Source: Drosophila persimilis
Lineage: Eukaryota; Arthropoda; Insecta; Diptera; Drosophilidae
Direction: 5' to 3'
Assembly: GCF_003286085.1 (NCBI RefSeq)
Contig: NW_020825321.1
Location: forward strand, 744,001-808,000
DNA: 64,000 bases
The notes below the pieces were generated by a model that was not told the origin of the DNA, ran no database searches, and saw only the letters and a list, made by a program, of their open reading frames with translations. Positions within the stretch are counted from its first letter, which is position 1, and each line of letters begins with the position of its first letter. Positions 22,914 through 33,344 of this stretch are shown here, piece after piece. The position numbers and the translations under genes are program-made.

Positions 22914-23284
22914 TGGACGGTTTTCTAAGGGTTAAAACTACAAAGAGAGTGAAAGCTCTCTAACTACGATTGCCCACTCGGAGAACGGCTTCGTTTTCAT
23001 GCTAGGGCGGCGTAATCTCGTCTCCGATCAACAAGAACATTCTTCGTTTGCATGTCGACGAAATCACAGCGAAAATCAAGCAATCAATCAAGCCGGCCGC
23101 GCTTAAACCCGTATTACCCATTAAACTGTACCCTATACGCGATTACGATTAAAGTTTAAGTTGATTGAAGTCCAAATGAATAAATCTCAAATTTTCTACA
23201 TCGTGTAGTACATTATTAAACGCAAAGAGTCCCCAGAGCATTTTCTGCTCAGCATTGAAATCTCGTATCGAGGATTTCACAACA
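22914..23284 (+). repeat. Pao 3' LTR (copy C, 371 bp)
   Basis: Same ends as the other LTRs, followed by CTTAC and LINE sequence. Confidence 0.87.
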
Positions 23285-25617
23285 CTTACAAAGCATTCCA
23301 TTGTGCCACCCTCAACCTCAACTTCCTCTTCCTCATCTTCTCGTCCTGCTTCCACCTCTCCAAAAAACTAACTTCTCTCTTAGTAACTTATCAGAATATT
23401 AGAGGCTTACGTAGTAAGCTCAGCATTCTTTTCCGGGATAGTGTTGCATTTGCTTCCCACGTTATTGTGTTTACTGAAACCTGGTTAAAGCCGGACATTC
23501 TTAGTTCCGAGGTTTTGGCAGGTTAGCACACAACTTTTAGAAACACCGTTCGTCTCGAGGTGCAGGAAGGGTTCTGAATGCAGTGGACTCTAACTTCAAG
23601 TCGGAACACTTCACAGTCCAGTTTCAACAGGAACTGGAATTCCTGTGTGTAAAACTGATTCTTCCCGCTTTCGCTATATTCATTACATGCTCGTATATTC
23701 CACCTTCTTCGGATATGTTTATGTTTATAAGCAGCATTTGTCCGCTTTAACCGCTGTTTCTTCCCTGCTATCAGATAAAGATCATTTGATACTTCTTGGT
23801 GACTTCAACTTGCCAGGAACTGTTTGGTCTTCGGTAAACGAGTCTAGTAACCTAGTGCCCATGTCACGACATGACTTTGTTGACGGCTGGCTTTACCTGT
23901 CCCTGAAAAATTCCTTGGATCGATTGCTTGATCTGTGCTTTGTTTCGGATCCGACCTTAGTGTTGTTAACCCGAGCCCTTCCGCTCACTATACCCGAAGA
24001 CGCCTACCATACTACTTTCGAACTGTCGCTAGATATACGACCAACTGTATTGGTTCGGTCGAGTAGGCTAACTGAACGTGCCCGCTGCTTTCGTAAAGCC
24101 AAGTTTGCGAAGCTTAATGTCATCATTAGGGATTTTGATTGGTCCGCTTTGTACTTGTGCACTGATGTCATAAAAAGCACAAACATTTTTTACAATGCTG
24201 TCGGCACATTTTTTGATTCTTGTGTCCCGCTTTCTTGCCCGATTAGATCTGGCAAACCCCCTTGGTTTACCAAAGAGTTATACAGCCTTAAAAACTTAAA
24301 ATCAAGACTTTATAAAAAAATTTCAAGTAGTTGGTTCTCCTACTTCTCACTCTCGCTATGTAACTGATGTAACTGCTATAAGAACTACTTATCTCGATGC
24401 AGGACCCTAAACAGTTTTACTGCTTCGTAAACAGTAAGCGTAGAACGTCCGCACGCACACCCATTCTCGCTATCATTTTGTAATACGTCGGCAAATAATG
24501 ATCAGGCAATTGCCGATCTTTTTGCCCAATTTTTCCAAACCACCTATTCTGAGGAAAGCTACTCTGGTCATCCGTACCCATACGGTTTACCGAGGTCGAA
24601 CGGCATTTTAAGTCCCTTGTTAAATGAATGTTCTTTACTTTATGATCTTCCACTAGTTAAGCCGGTGTTTTCACCGGGTCCAGACGGGGTTCCAGGTTGT
24701 GTACTCAGGTACTGCGCCGAGGCTTTGTGTGGACCCTTGCTTAAACTATTCACCCTGTCCATCGATTCTTCTTGCTTCCCCCGATCTGGAAAGAATCGTT
24801 TATAATTCCTCTCCATAAAAAAGGTAGCAAGTCTGACTCAAAAAATTATAGAGGTATAGCAAAGTTATCCGCTTTTCCCAAAATGTTTGAGAAGGTATTA
24901 ACTCCGCACTTGCAACATCTCTGCAAGTCACTTATATCTCCAACTCAGCATGGATTTATAAGACGGCGATTAACCACCACGAACTTGTTAGAGTTTACCT
25001 CTTTCATTATTAAAAACATTCAAGGTAACTTACAGACGGATGTTATTTACACCGACTTTAGTAAAGCATTCGACTCTGTAAACCATTCCCTTTTAGTGCA
25101 TAAACTTGACCTTTTAGGGTTTTCGCCCAACCTCCTGAGATGGATTTCTATCTATCTTTGTTCCAGGTCTCAAAGAGTCCTCTTCAAAAACTCCCTCTCT
25201 TCACCAGTAAAGGTTTCTTCGGAAGTACCAAAGGGCAGCCATCTAGTCCCCTTACTCTTCACACTCTTTATTAATGACTTGTCTTCGGTATTAACATACT
25301 CTCGAGTACTTACATACATATGTATGCGGATGATGTTAAACTCTGTTTCCAGTGTAAGGACATTTCATTTCATCATTTCATTCTCGCTTGCAATCCGATC
25401 TTAACAACTTTCAGTCATGATGTTGCGCAAACTTGTTACACCTTAATGCCTCGAAATGCAAAGTTATGACATTTCATCGTTCTAGCCCCTTGTTAGCTCC
25501 ATATTTGGCTGTTCTCTTGAGAGAATTACCCTGGTGGATGATCTGGGTGTTATGTTATACTCCAAGTTAAACTTTTCTGAACACATTTCTATTACTGTAA
25601 TTAAGGCTGTAATTCAA
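23285..25617 (+). mobile_element. Jockey-like LINE fragment (unit 4), right end of the array
   Basis: Endonuclease/linker frame 23645-24367 and RT 24617-25404. It lacks about 60 bp at 24375 (compare 20913-20975). RT motif A is intact here (DVIYTDFSKAFDSVNH at about 25038-25085) and the YADD box is at 25320-25331. It runs about 60 bp past the point where unit 3 breaks and is cut off at about 25617 by a DINE-1-like element. Confidence 0.85.
24772..25404 (+). pseudogene. LINE RT domain, best-preserved in the array (unit 4)
   Basis: One open frame of about 210 codons with IIPLHKKGSK, NYRGIAKLS, HGFIRRRLTTTN, YTDFSKAFDSVNH (first catalytic Asp), LLRWISIYLCSRSQ and PKGSHLVPLLFTLFINDL. PKGSHLVP stands where PQGSxLGP is usual, and the YADD triplets (TAT GCG GAT GAT) follow in a different frame. 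In the family this is the enzyme for target-primed reverse transcription. Here it is a fragment with a frameshift just before the active site. Confidence 0.85.
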
Positions 25618-25621
25618 CTGT

Positions 25622-26624
25622 TTTTTATACCCGATACTCAAAATTAGTATTGGGGTATATTAGATTTGTGGTAAAAGTGGATGTGTTAACGTCCAGAAGG
25701 AATCGTTTCCGACCACATAAATTATATATATTCTTGATCAGCATCAATAGCCGAGTCGATTGAGCCCTGTCTGTCCGTCCGTCTGTCCGTCCGTCCCTAT
25801 CAGCGCATAGTGCTCAAAGACTATAAGAGCTAGAGCAACGACCTATATCCGGACTTCTGTGATATGTCACTGCTACAAGTATATTTCAAAACTTTGCCCC
25901 GCCCACTTCCGCCCCCGCAAAGAACAAAAATCTGTTGCATCCACAATATTGCAGATTCGAGAAAACTAACAAAACACAATCATAGAGAATGACCATTTCT
26001 ATCCGGTTGCGGAATCTGGATCAGATCGGATAATTTGTATAGCCAAAAGCAACAAATCAATTTTCAGTGGCTACGCAGCGCCCGACGTCACGCTCAGACT
26101 GATTTTCTGTATCTCTCGCACGCACTCTCGTGTCGTTTTATATTAGCGGCGTCTGCCGGAGGAGAGCCATACTGACTAAGTGTCGGGTATAAATGTAGAG
26201 TTACGGTGTCCGCAGCAACTAATAACGCACTCCTGTTAGGTCTCACTATAAAACGTATATCTCAAAATTTCGCCTTACCCCCTTCCGCCCCCACAAAGAA
26301 CGAAAATCGGTTGCATCCACAATATTGCACATTCGAGAAAAATAAAACCGCAGAATCATAGAGAATGACCGTATCTATCAGATTGCTGAACCTGGATCAG
26401 ATCGGATCATTTTTGTAGCCAAAAGCAACAAATCAATTTGCAATGTGGCTCAATTTGCAGTGCGACGTCACGCTCAGACTGATTTTCTGTATCTCTCGCA
26501 CGCACTCTTTGTCTTGTCGTTTAATATTAGCGGCGTCTGCCGGAGGAGAGCCATACTGACTAAGTATCGGGTATAAATGTAGAGTTGCGGTGTCCGCAGC
26601 AACTCACAACGTTCCCCCTCGTTT
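25622..26624 (-). mobile_element. DINE-1-like (Helentron-type, non-autonomous) element, chimeric
   Basis: It begins TATACCCGATACTC (reverse of the GAGTATCGGGTATA end), has the CTGTCCGTCCGTC run at 25770-25800, GCCCCGCCCACTTCCGCCCCC at 25897, and the block ACGTCACGCTCAGACTGATTTTC. It reaches a first 5'-type end at about 26210 and then repeats that distal block to a second end (CAACGTTCCCCCTCG) at 26620. Two overlapping distal halves in one element suggest recombination or nested insertion. Confidence 0.8.
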
Positions 26625-28209
26625 TTGTCTGAGGTTGTGATACAGATCGCTCTAAGATGAAGCGTGTTGTAGAATTTTCGACACTTCATCCTCATCATAC
26701 CTTCATATATGGAAGGCGAACCATTTCTGAGAGAACCAAAAATAATTTTATCTACTGAAGTGTAAATATTAAACACAACTTTGAACTTGTTGGGAAAAAA
26801 TAGAAATTCTTGATAAAATCAAAGCAGTCTGTTTGATACAGCTGCATGCCATTCTATAGAATTTAACAGCGCTGTTTTTCTACTAGACAAAAATATGAAA
26901 CCGAAACCTGGAGGTATAAGAGGTGCAGAAATACATCAGTGAAATATATTTGCGGGCAGCTTTTAAGCCATGTGCCGAGCTAAATCAGGAACAAACGTTT
27001 TGCTTTTTGCCAGATTTTAAAATTCCTGGAACACTATTGAACAAACAAACTGAAACTGTACGTTGGCACGCATTCAAATGGAAGAAGAAATATAATAACT
27101 TATATCTCGCCAAGTTTTGGCAAGAATTTTTTTGAGGTGTTATATTTCTTTCAGACTTCTTAAGAGTATGAATGGGGAGAAATTGCAAAAATAAATTTTG
27201 TCGATAATGATGTGAAAACGACAGCGACAGGCGAACATACAATATATGTATATATTTTTATTATGCCAGATACTCAAAGAGTATAGGGATAGAAAGTGCA
27301 TCATTTCTGGATCATAATTAATAGACGAGTCGATATTCATGTCTGACTTTCGGTTTGTCTGTCTATCCGTCTTTCCATCTGGGTTGTCGACCAGTCAGAG
27401 ACAATCAAAGCTAAGGCACAACTCCTGTGATATCACACTGAATCAAGTTTATTTAAAAATGTTTCCACGCCCCGTACCACCCACAAAGAGTGTACGTCTG
27501 TGGCATCCAAAAAATTTGAGGACCGGAGAAAACCGAAAACGGAAAACTATAAAGAAAGACCATATCATTCAGATTACTGGATCACATCGGATCATTATTA
27601 TAGCCAAAAAGAATAAATAAATGTGTCCCTGGTGGAGGTGAGCGAAATATAATGGCTGATTATGGTTTGAGAAGGGACACAGGGACATATGTATTATGTA
27701 TCAAAATAAAAAACTGTAGTGGAGAAATGGAAACAGATCAAATATTCTAAAATGATGATCTAATGGTGGAAAAAAATGGTCATTAGGTGGAAAGACTATA
27801 AATAGTGAGCAAGAATTAATGTTAGAACATAACTAACGGTTGTTGTTCCTTTTTTCTCTCTGTTTCTCGCCTTATATGACTGTTGCGAAATTGAGATATT
27901 CACCTCTCACTGCATTAACAACCAAATCAATCTGTCTCTTTTGCGAACAGCGATAAAAAAAACTATACCAACTCCGGCACTTACGTATAATTACGTTTAA
28001 AATATATTGAATACGTTACATAAATTATAAGATTACATATACATTGCCTAGGTATCCGGTGTATTGGTCCTTGCCGCGGATCACAACGTACGCGATCGTT
28101 ACATTTCGTTTTAGCTCGGGCAATTAATTTAAATTTAAGTTGAAAAAATACAAATTTAAACTAGGGGTAACGTTGTAACCTTGCTGCTACGGCCGCAACT
28201 CTACATTTA
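26367..28209. repeat. Inverted repeat IR1, left arm
   Basis: Reverse complement of 33850-35520. Four chance reading frames in the two arms translate identically, so the arms are nearly 100% identical over about 1.5 kb. The left arm has an extra block of about 180 bp (27931-28110) that is absent on the right. The arm contains the end of a DINE-1 copy, about 600 bp of unassigned AT-rich sequence (26625-27244), an older DINE-1 copy (27245-27620) and a DINE-type terminus at 28165-28209. Confidence 0.92.
27245..27620 (-). mobile_element. Divergent DINE-1-like element in IR1 left arm
   Basis: Recognisable by GCCAGATACTCAAAGAGTATAG, GTCTGTCTATCCGTC, the CACCCACAAAGAGTGTACG region and GGATCATTATTATAGCCAAA. 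It is clearly more diverged than its neighbours, so an older subfamily. Confidence 0.65.
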
Positions 28210-28467
28210 TATTCGTTCGTTCTCTTTCGTAGATCAGACGCGTTTTTGTTTTGCGCTCTACTAGTAACTTATCAGAATGTTAGAGGCTTGCGTAGTAAAC
28301 TCAGCATTCTTTTCCGGGATAGTGTTGCATTTGCTTCCCACGTTATTGTGTTTACTGAAACCTGGTTAAAGCCGGACAAACCTGGTTAAAGTTCCGAGGT
28401 TTTGGCAGGTTGGCACAACTTTTAGAATCACCGTTCGTGTCGACGTGCAGAAAGGGTTCTGAATGCA

Positions 28468-29409
28468 GTGGACTCTAACTTCAAGTCGGAACACTTCACA
28501 GTCCAGTTTCAACAGGAACTGGAAATCCTGTGTGTAAAACTGATTCTTCCCGCTTTCGCTATATTCATTACTTGCTCGTATATCCCACCTTCTTCGGATA
28601 TTTCAATTTACGAGCAGCACTTGTCCGCTTTAACCGCTGTTTCTTCCTCGCTATCTGATAAAGATCATTTGATACTTCTTGGTGACTTCAACTTGCCAGG
28701 AACTGTTTGGTCTTCGGTAAACGAGTCTAGTATCCTAGTGCCCATGTCACGACATGACTTTGTTCACGGCTTGCTTAACCTGTCCCTGTCTGAAGACAAT
28801 CATGTGAAAAATTCCGTGTGTCGATTGCTTGATCTGTGTGTCATAGTGTTCTTAACCCGAGCCCTTCCGCTCACTATACCTGAAGACGCCTACCACCCTA
28901 CTTTCGAGGTGTCGCTAGATGTAGGACCAACTGTATTGGATCGGTCGGGTAGACTACCTGAACGTGTCCCTTGCTTTCGTAAAGCCGAGTTTGCGAAGCT
29001 TAATAACCTCATTAGGGATTTTGATTGGTCCGCTTTGTACTTGTGCACTGATGTCATAAAAGGCACAAACATTTTTTACAATGCTCTTGGCACATTTTTT
29101 GATTCTTGTGTCCCGCTATCTTGTCCGATTAGATTTGAAAAACCCCCTTGGCTTACCAAAGAATTATCCAGTCAAAAAAACTTAAAATCAAGACTTTATA
29201 AAAAATTTCAAAAAGTGGGTTCTCCTACTTCTCACTCTCGCTATGTAATGGCTCGGTCAAACTTTTCAGTTCTTAATGCTCAATGCTATAAGAACTATCT
29301 ATCTCGATGCAGGATACGTTTTTCTCAGGACCCTAAACAGTTTTACTGTTTCTTAAACAGTAAGCGTAGAGCGTCCGCACGCACACCCATTCTCGCTATC
29401 ATTTTGTAA
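28468..29409 (+). pseudogene. LINE ORF2: APE endonuclease and linker
   Basis: An open run of 313 codons. CSYIPPSSDISIYEQHL and LILLGDFNLPGTVWSSV are endonuclease motifs, LPLTIPEDAYHPTFE is the late endonuclease region, then DFDWSALYLCTD and KPPWLTKELSSQKNLKSRLYKKF of the linker. The first Met is internal; true ORF2 would start upstream near 28260, where the reading is broken at about 28410 by a duplicated AAACCTGGTTAAAG. It reads longer than the array copies because it lacks their stops. Confidence 0.82.
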
Positions 29410-29508
29410 TACGTCGGCAAATAATGATCAGCCACCTATTCTGAGGAAAGCTACTCTGGTCATCCGTACCCATACGGTTTACCGAAGTCGAACGGCATTT
29501 TCAGTCCC

Positions 29509-30116
29509 TTGTTAAATAAATGTTCCCTACTTCATGAAATGTTTGAGAAGGTTTTAACTCCGCACTTGCAACATCTTTGCAAGTCACTTATATCTCCACC
29601 TCAGCATGAATTTATAAGGCGGCGATTAACCACCACGAACTTGTTAGAGTTTACCTCTTTCATTATTAAAGACATTCAAGGTAACTTACAGACGGATGTT
29701 ATTTACACCGACTTCAGTAAAGCATTCGACTCTGTAAACCATTCCCTTTTAGCGCATAAACTTGACCTTTTAGGGTTTCCGCCCAACCTCCTGAGATGGA
29801 TTCTATCTATCTTTGTTCCAGGTCTCAAAGAGTCCTCTTCAAAAACTCCCGCTCTTCACCAGTAATGGTTTCTTTGGGAGTACCGCAGGGCAGCCATCTA
29901 GGCCCCTTACTCTTCACACTCTTTATTAATGACTTGTCTTCGGTATTAACATACTCTCGAGTACTTACATACATATGTATGTGGATGATGTTAAACTCTG
30001 TGTCCAGTATAAGGACATTTCATTTCATTCTCGCTTGCAATCCGATCTCAATAACTTTCAGTCATGATGTTGCGCAAACTTGTTACACCTTAATGCCTCG
30101 AAGTGCAAAGTTATGA
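29509..30116 (+). pseudogene. LINE RT palm, fragmented
   Basis: Frame 29509-29865 has EFIRRRLTTTN and YTDFSKAFDSVNH (motif A). Frame 29796-30116 has SLGVPQGSHLGPLLFTLFINDL. The YVDD box is at about 29978-29990 in a third frame. About 230 bp of the fingers (SPGPDGVPG to NYRGIAK) are missing at 29535, where LLHE joins MFEKVLTP. Confidence 0.82.
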
Positions 30117-30799
30117 CATTTCATCGTTCTAGCCCCTTTGTGGCTCCCTATTTGGCTGTTCTCTTGAGAGAATTACCCTGGTGGATGATTGGTGTTATGT
30201 TATACCCCAAGTTAAAGTTTTCCGAACACATTTCTACCATGGTAAATAAGGCCATGGGCGTGCTTGGGTTTATAAAGAGGTGGTCAAAGGAATTTGACAA
30301 CCCCTATATAACAAAGACTCTCTATACCTCGCTTGTTCGTCCGATCTTAGAATACGGCTCCTGTGTATGGTGCCCTCAGTACAAAGTACACCAGGACCGT
30401 ATAGAATCAGTACAGAAAAACTTTTTACTCTTTGCTCTGCGGGGCCTTAACTGGGATGCGGGTGTGAGACTCCCATCTTACTCTAGTAGACTGCTATTAG
30501 TAAACCTCCCATCCTTAGTTAACCGTAGAAAAATGCTTGGTGTTATATTTATGCACAACTTGATCAGGGGTGACATAGACAGCCCTGATCTGTTGAGCCG
30601 CATAAACTTCACGATTCCTATTAGACTGACTAGAAATTTTATACCGTTGTTCTTTCCACTTTGTAGATCGAATTATTCCTTGCATGAACCGTTTAGGGTC
30701 TTATGCTCGGATTATAATTCCCTCTACCATATTATATCCACCACTAATTCTCTTCCTCTTATTAAATTACTAATACTTACACACCTTTCTAGTAATTAG
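30080..30799 (+). pseudogene. LINE RT thumb and C-terminal domain
   Basis: An open run of 239 codons: HLNASKCKVMTFHR (RT motif after YxDD), GVLGFIKRWSKEFDNPY, LYTSLVRPILEYGSCVW, RIESVQKNFLLFALRGL, then the C-terminal tail ending with FPLCRSNYSLHEPFRVLCSDYNSL. These are the usual end motifs of jockey/CR1-type ORF2. Homologous tails occur at 55292-55582 (minus). Confidence 0.85.
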
Positions 30800-31004
30800 T
30801 AATTGTAGTGGTATTTGTATTTGTATTTCGATCGCATGCTTAGCTTCTTAGTAAGTTTAGTGCTAATTTTCCTTCCCCATATCCGAGATCACTTTCCAGC
30901 AAGAGGGTACCCCGACGCACACGGCTAAATTCGTGAAAAATCGTCCCAATAATTCAAGTTTCACTTAATCCTGGTTCCAAACAATCAGCAGATTGTTTAT
31001 TTAT

Positions 31005-31290
31005 TTATTTATTATTCGCCAACGGAATCAAAAAATTCCTTAACTGGCTAGGCCAACTTATTTCTATCTTAGCAAATAACAAAAAATAAGAAGAAATCCA
31101 CAAGCAACCGTCTGACGGCTCCCTTCCCCTAGCAAAAGTCAAAACGCATCCCAGCTGGCAGCGCATTGTGCTGCCGAAGCGCCCTACAGATGGGCTCATG
31201 AAAGCCATAATTGGTCCGGTGGAGATCAACTGCAATGGGTGCATGGGGCCTGAGGCTGCTGGCGGGCGTAGTGAAGCTAATCCTACAATC
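31005..31290 (-). pseudogene. LINE ORF2 C-terminal tail (second family)
   Basis: Reading down from 31290 gives SFTTPASSLRPHAPIAVDL, then HRTNYGFHEPICRALRQHN and MRFDFC, equivalent to the CRSNY..HEPFR tail of jockey-type ORF2. It is separated from its RT part by the inserted foldback element. Confidence 0.7.
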
Positions 31291-31299
31291 GATACTACC

Positions 31300-32019
31300 A
31301 AAGACTATACAATACCAAGATGTTGCATGAGGAACAAATTCTTTTTCAATTTTCGTTTGACGCTTCATGGTACGGGCGCGCGGGGCTATTACTTCAATTC
31401 TCTTTTACGCTAGCTTCGCCTCCGAAATGCTACTCGGCTTCGTCAATGCCTCGGTCAGCGTCGAGTCGGTGTGTCTCGAGAGAAAGAATACAAAAACAAA
31501 ATATGAATCGTCTGCTTGCCGAAACCGTAGGGCAGCGCGGTCGCTGATGTCTTTGGCGCGGCACAGTGGGGCGGAAATAGTAAAAAAAAATTGTATGAGT
31601 GCTTTAGATAAATTTAATATACGCATCTAATAGCGAATTTTCCAATCGAATTTTCAAGATAGTTTTAGTTTAGAAGATATAAGCACTCAAAGTTTAACAT
31701 TTTTTCAGTGTGCAAATATTTATTGAACTCATATTCACTAACAAATTTAGCAAGCTGAGACGGCCAAAGGTCCCACTGTGCCGCTCCAAAGACATCGGCG
31801 ATCCGCGACCACCGCTTCGACGGTGCTGAGGCTCGAGAGTCCAGAATTGCCGAACAGACGAAACCGATGGGCAGCGGGGTCGCGGTAGAGACGAAGTACA
31901 GGCGAAAAGGGAATGGAAACCCCGCGCGCTCCCTCGTGCCTTTTGGGTTCTAATGTTAGGACCCGACATAGAACAGCTTTTTGGTCGCTCATGCAACAGC
32001 TTGGTATTTTATAGTCTTT
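31300..32019. mobile_element. Foldback/MITE-like element with long inverted ends
   Basis: A 720-bp element between two copies of GATACTACC (31291-31299 and 32020-32028). Its ends are inverted repeats of roughly 260 bp: AAAGACTATACAATACCAAG on the left against AAAGACTATAAAATACCAAG read in from the right, down to the shared GGCACAGTGGG at about 31565 and 31770. The about 190-bp middle is AT-rich. A 9-bp duplication with long inverted ends is typical of Mutator-like elements; Foldback/Galileo types are an alternative. It encodes no transposase. Confidence 0.8.
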
Positions 32020-32028
32020 GATACTACC

Positions 32029-32403
32029 CACTAAAAGGTCATAAATAAAGATTTGAGCCGCAATGCACGAGGCGACATCTGCACTCATAGGACGGCATCG
32101 GAATGGAAAATGGCAGAGGCTGGAGGCTGAGGCCAGCACATTGAAGAGACACTTGCTAAAAGAATCAAAGTAACATTTACTAATGTTGAGTGGGAGCGAA
32201 TTAAGTCTGCACCAACGAGCAACTCTAGCCAGGTCGCGCTGCAGATGGGTCACGGAAGATGGGTCCAGACGAGGGTCAGTCATATCCAACTGAGTCAGAG
32301 GAGCGAGGCCCATGCCTAGAGCCTGCCTAAGTGTTAAAGTCCGAATCAGTAGCACACCATCCTTGTCCATAAAAGAGGGCAGGGAAGCAGCCGGGAGAAC
32401 CAA
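32029..32403 (-). pseudogene. LINE RT fragment (second family)
   Basis: Contains DPSSVTHLQRDLARVARW and CRLNSLPLNISKC, the post-catalytic RT helix and primer-grip motifs of jockey-type LINEs. The YADD box that should lie just before is not legible (PSFMDKDGVL at the start). Confidence 0.7.
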
Positions 32404-32868
32404 TCTCTACGACGATGCTGAAGAGAGTGTTCCACATAAGAGCGCACGACGGGCTGCTGACTCTTCCCAAATGTCGAGAGCAGCGACGGCGCAAGCATAG
32501 CATACGAAGCAATGCATTTGCGTTTGTTGTTGTTATGATGACGTTAGAAGCGCACGTAGTCGGGAAAGAGCGCCAGCAAGAGCATCGTCATCTGATCCAG
32601 CAGCAGCCGAGCGAATATCGCACAAAGCGCAGATCGAAAAGTCAATGTTTTGTTGTGTCGAAGAGGATTGCTAAAAATAAAACAACGGGCTGTTGCTCAT
32701 AGCAAAAAGGCGAAAAAGTGCAAGTAGAATATGTTGCGGAGAAGCGGCAATCATAAAACCAGAGGCACCGCTCACTGGGGGTTTTTTGAAGTGGATGGAA
32801 CTGGAGCTTTCTGAGTCGGCGTGGACGTCCGCAATGGCACGGCTGCACACAGATTAACTGCCGTCAAA

Positions 32869-33312
32869 TCAGGGGAAACCCTGAGCAGCAGCTGATCCCA
32901 AGTCAATGACCACGGTCGAGGTGGCGGCCACTAACCGTGGAGACATTAAGTCGGTTGCCGGCTTTGGCCTATTGGAATTTTTTTTTTGAGCAATCGGCTT
33001 CACACGCTCATGAGAATTGATCGAAAGAGTCTGAAAATCACACTTCAGACCCCGATAAAGGTTCTCCAGCTTCAAAACCTTGTCTTTAAGCTCATCTATT
33101 TTCGAATGCGAGTCATTCGCAACCACACAGCTATCACACTGCCATAATAAATTAGGCAGATTTGTTAAAAGTCTAGCTGCGTCTGCATGCAAATCGATGA
33201 ACGTCAAATAAAACGCTCGGCGGCACAAAGAAGAACAGCGGACAGCCTTAAAGCAACGAAGCTGAGCGGCAGTTCCGTCCGAATTGCATTCCGAGCAATA
33301 ATAAAGCGACAT
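32869..33312 (-). pseudogene. LINE ORF1-like protein with PHD-type cysteine finger
   Basis: 147 codons starting MSLYYCSECNSDGTAAQ at 33312. It has a Cys pattern CxxC...C...C...H...CxxC over about the first 60 residues (CSEC, C of LRCFKAVRCSSLC, WQCDSC), followed by a short coiled coil (IDELKDKVLKLENLYRGL). PHD-like fingers and coiled coils are known in ORF1 of jockey/CR1 elements, where ORF1 binds the RNA. The reading ends at 32869 without linking to ORF2. It could still be open, but the partner ORF2 is destroyed. Confidence 0.65.
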
Positions 33313-33344
33313 TGCAAAAACACGACCAAACGCAGTGAGAGCTG

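Larger units (their letters stand above)
22111..23284 (+). mobile_element. BEL/Pao 3' end fragment, copy C
   Basis: It starts inside the integrase core at CATTGGTGCCGACC, fused directly to LINE RT sequence, and runs through the integrase C-terminal part to the LTR at 22914-23284. It is the second copy of the 3.46-kb secondary repeat. Confidence 0.88.
28258..30835 (+). mobile_element. Jockey-like LINE of the array family, single copy
   Basis: Begins at TAGTAACTTATCAGAATG (the same point as about 2760 in the array) and runs to the ORF2 end at 30799, followed by a TAATTGTAGTGG-ATTTGTATTTGTATT tail. It keeps the C-terminal half missing from all array units but lacks the RT fingers region at about 29535. 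It is diverged from the array copies throughout, so an independent older insertion. It lies in the spacer of IR1. Confidence 0.88.
30990..33312 (-). mobile_element. Second LINE family, minus strand, internally deleted
   Basis: The 3' end is at about 30990, with an AATAAATAAATAAATAAAC tail on the minus strand. The C-terminal part lies at 31005-31290, an RT fragment at 32029-32403 and ORF1 with a cysteine-rich finger at 32869-33312. Most of ORF2 is missing between 32404 and 32868. A 720-bp foldback element interrupts it at 31300-32019. It is not the array LINE family. Confidence 0.75.

Noticed and set aside
25770-25800. GTCTGTCCGTCC runs as a CRISPR-like or independent satellite
   Set aside because: They are the standard internal microsatellite of DINE-1-like elements and recur only inside them.
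26474-26776. 100-codon ORF identical in both IR1 arms
   Set aside because: Runs through a DINE-1 end; identity reflects arm identity, not selection.
27339-27620. 93-codon ORF identical in both IR1 arms
   Set aside because: Lies inside a divergent DINE-1 copy, which is non-coding.
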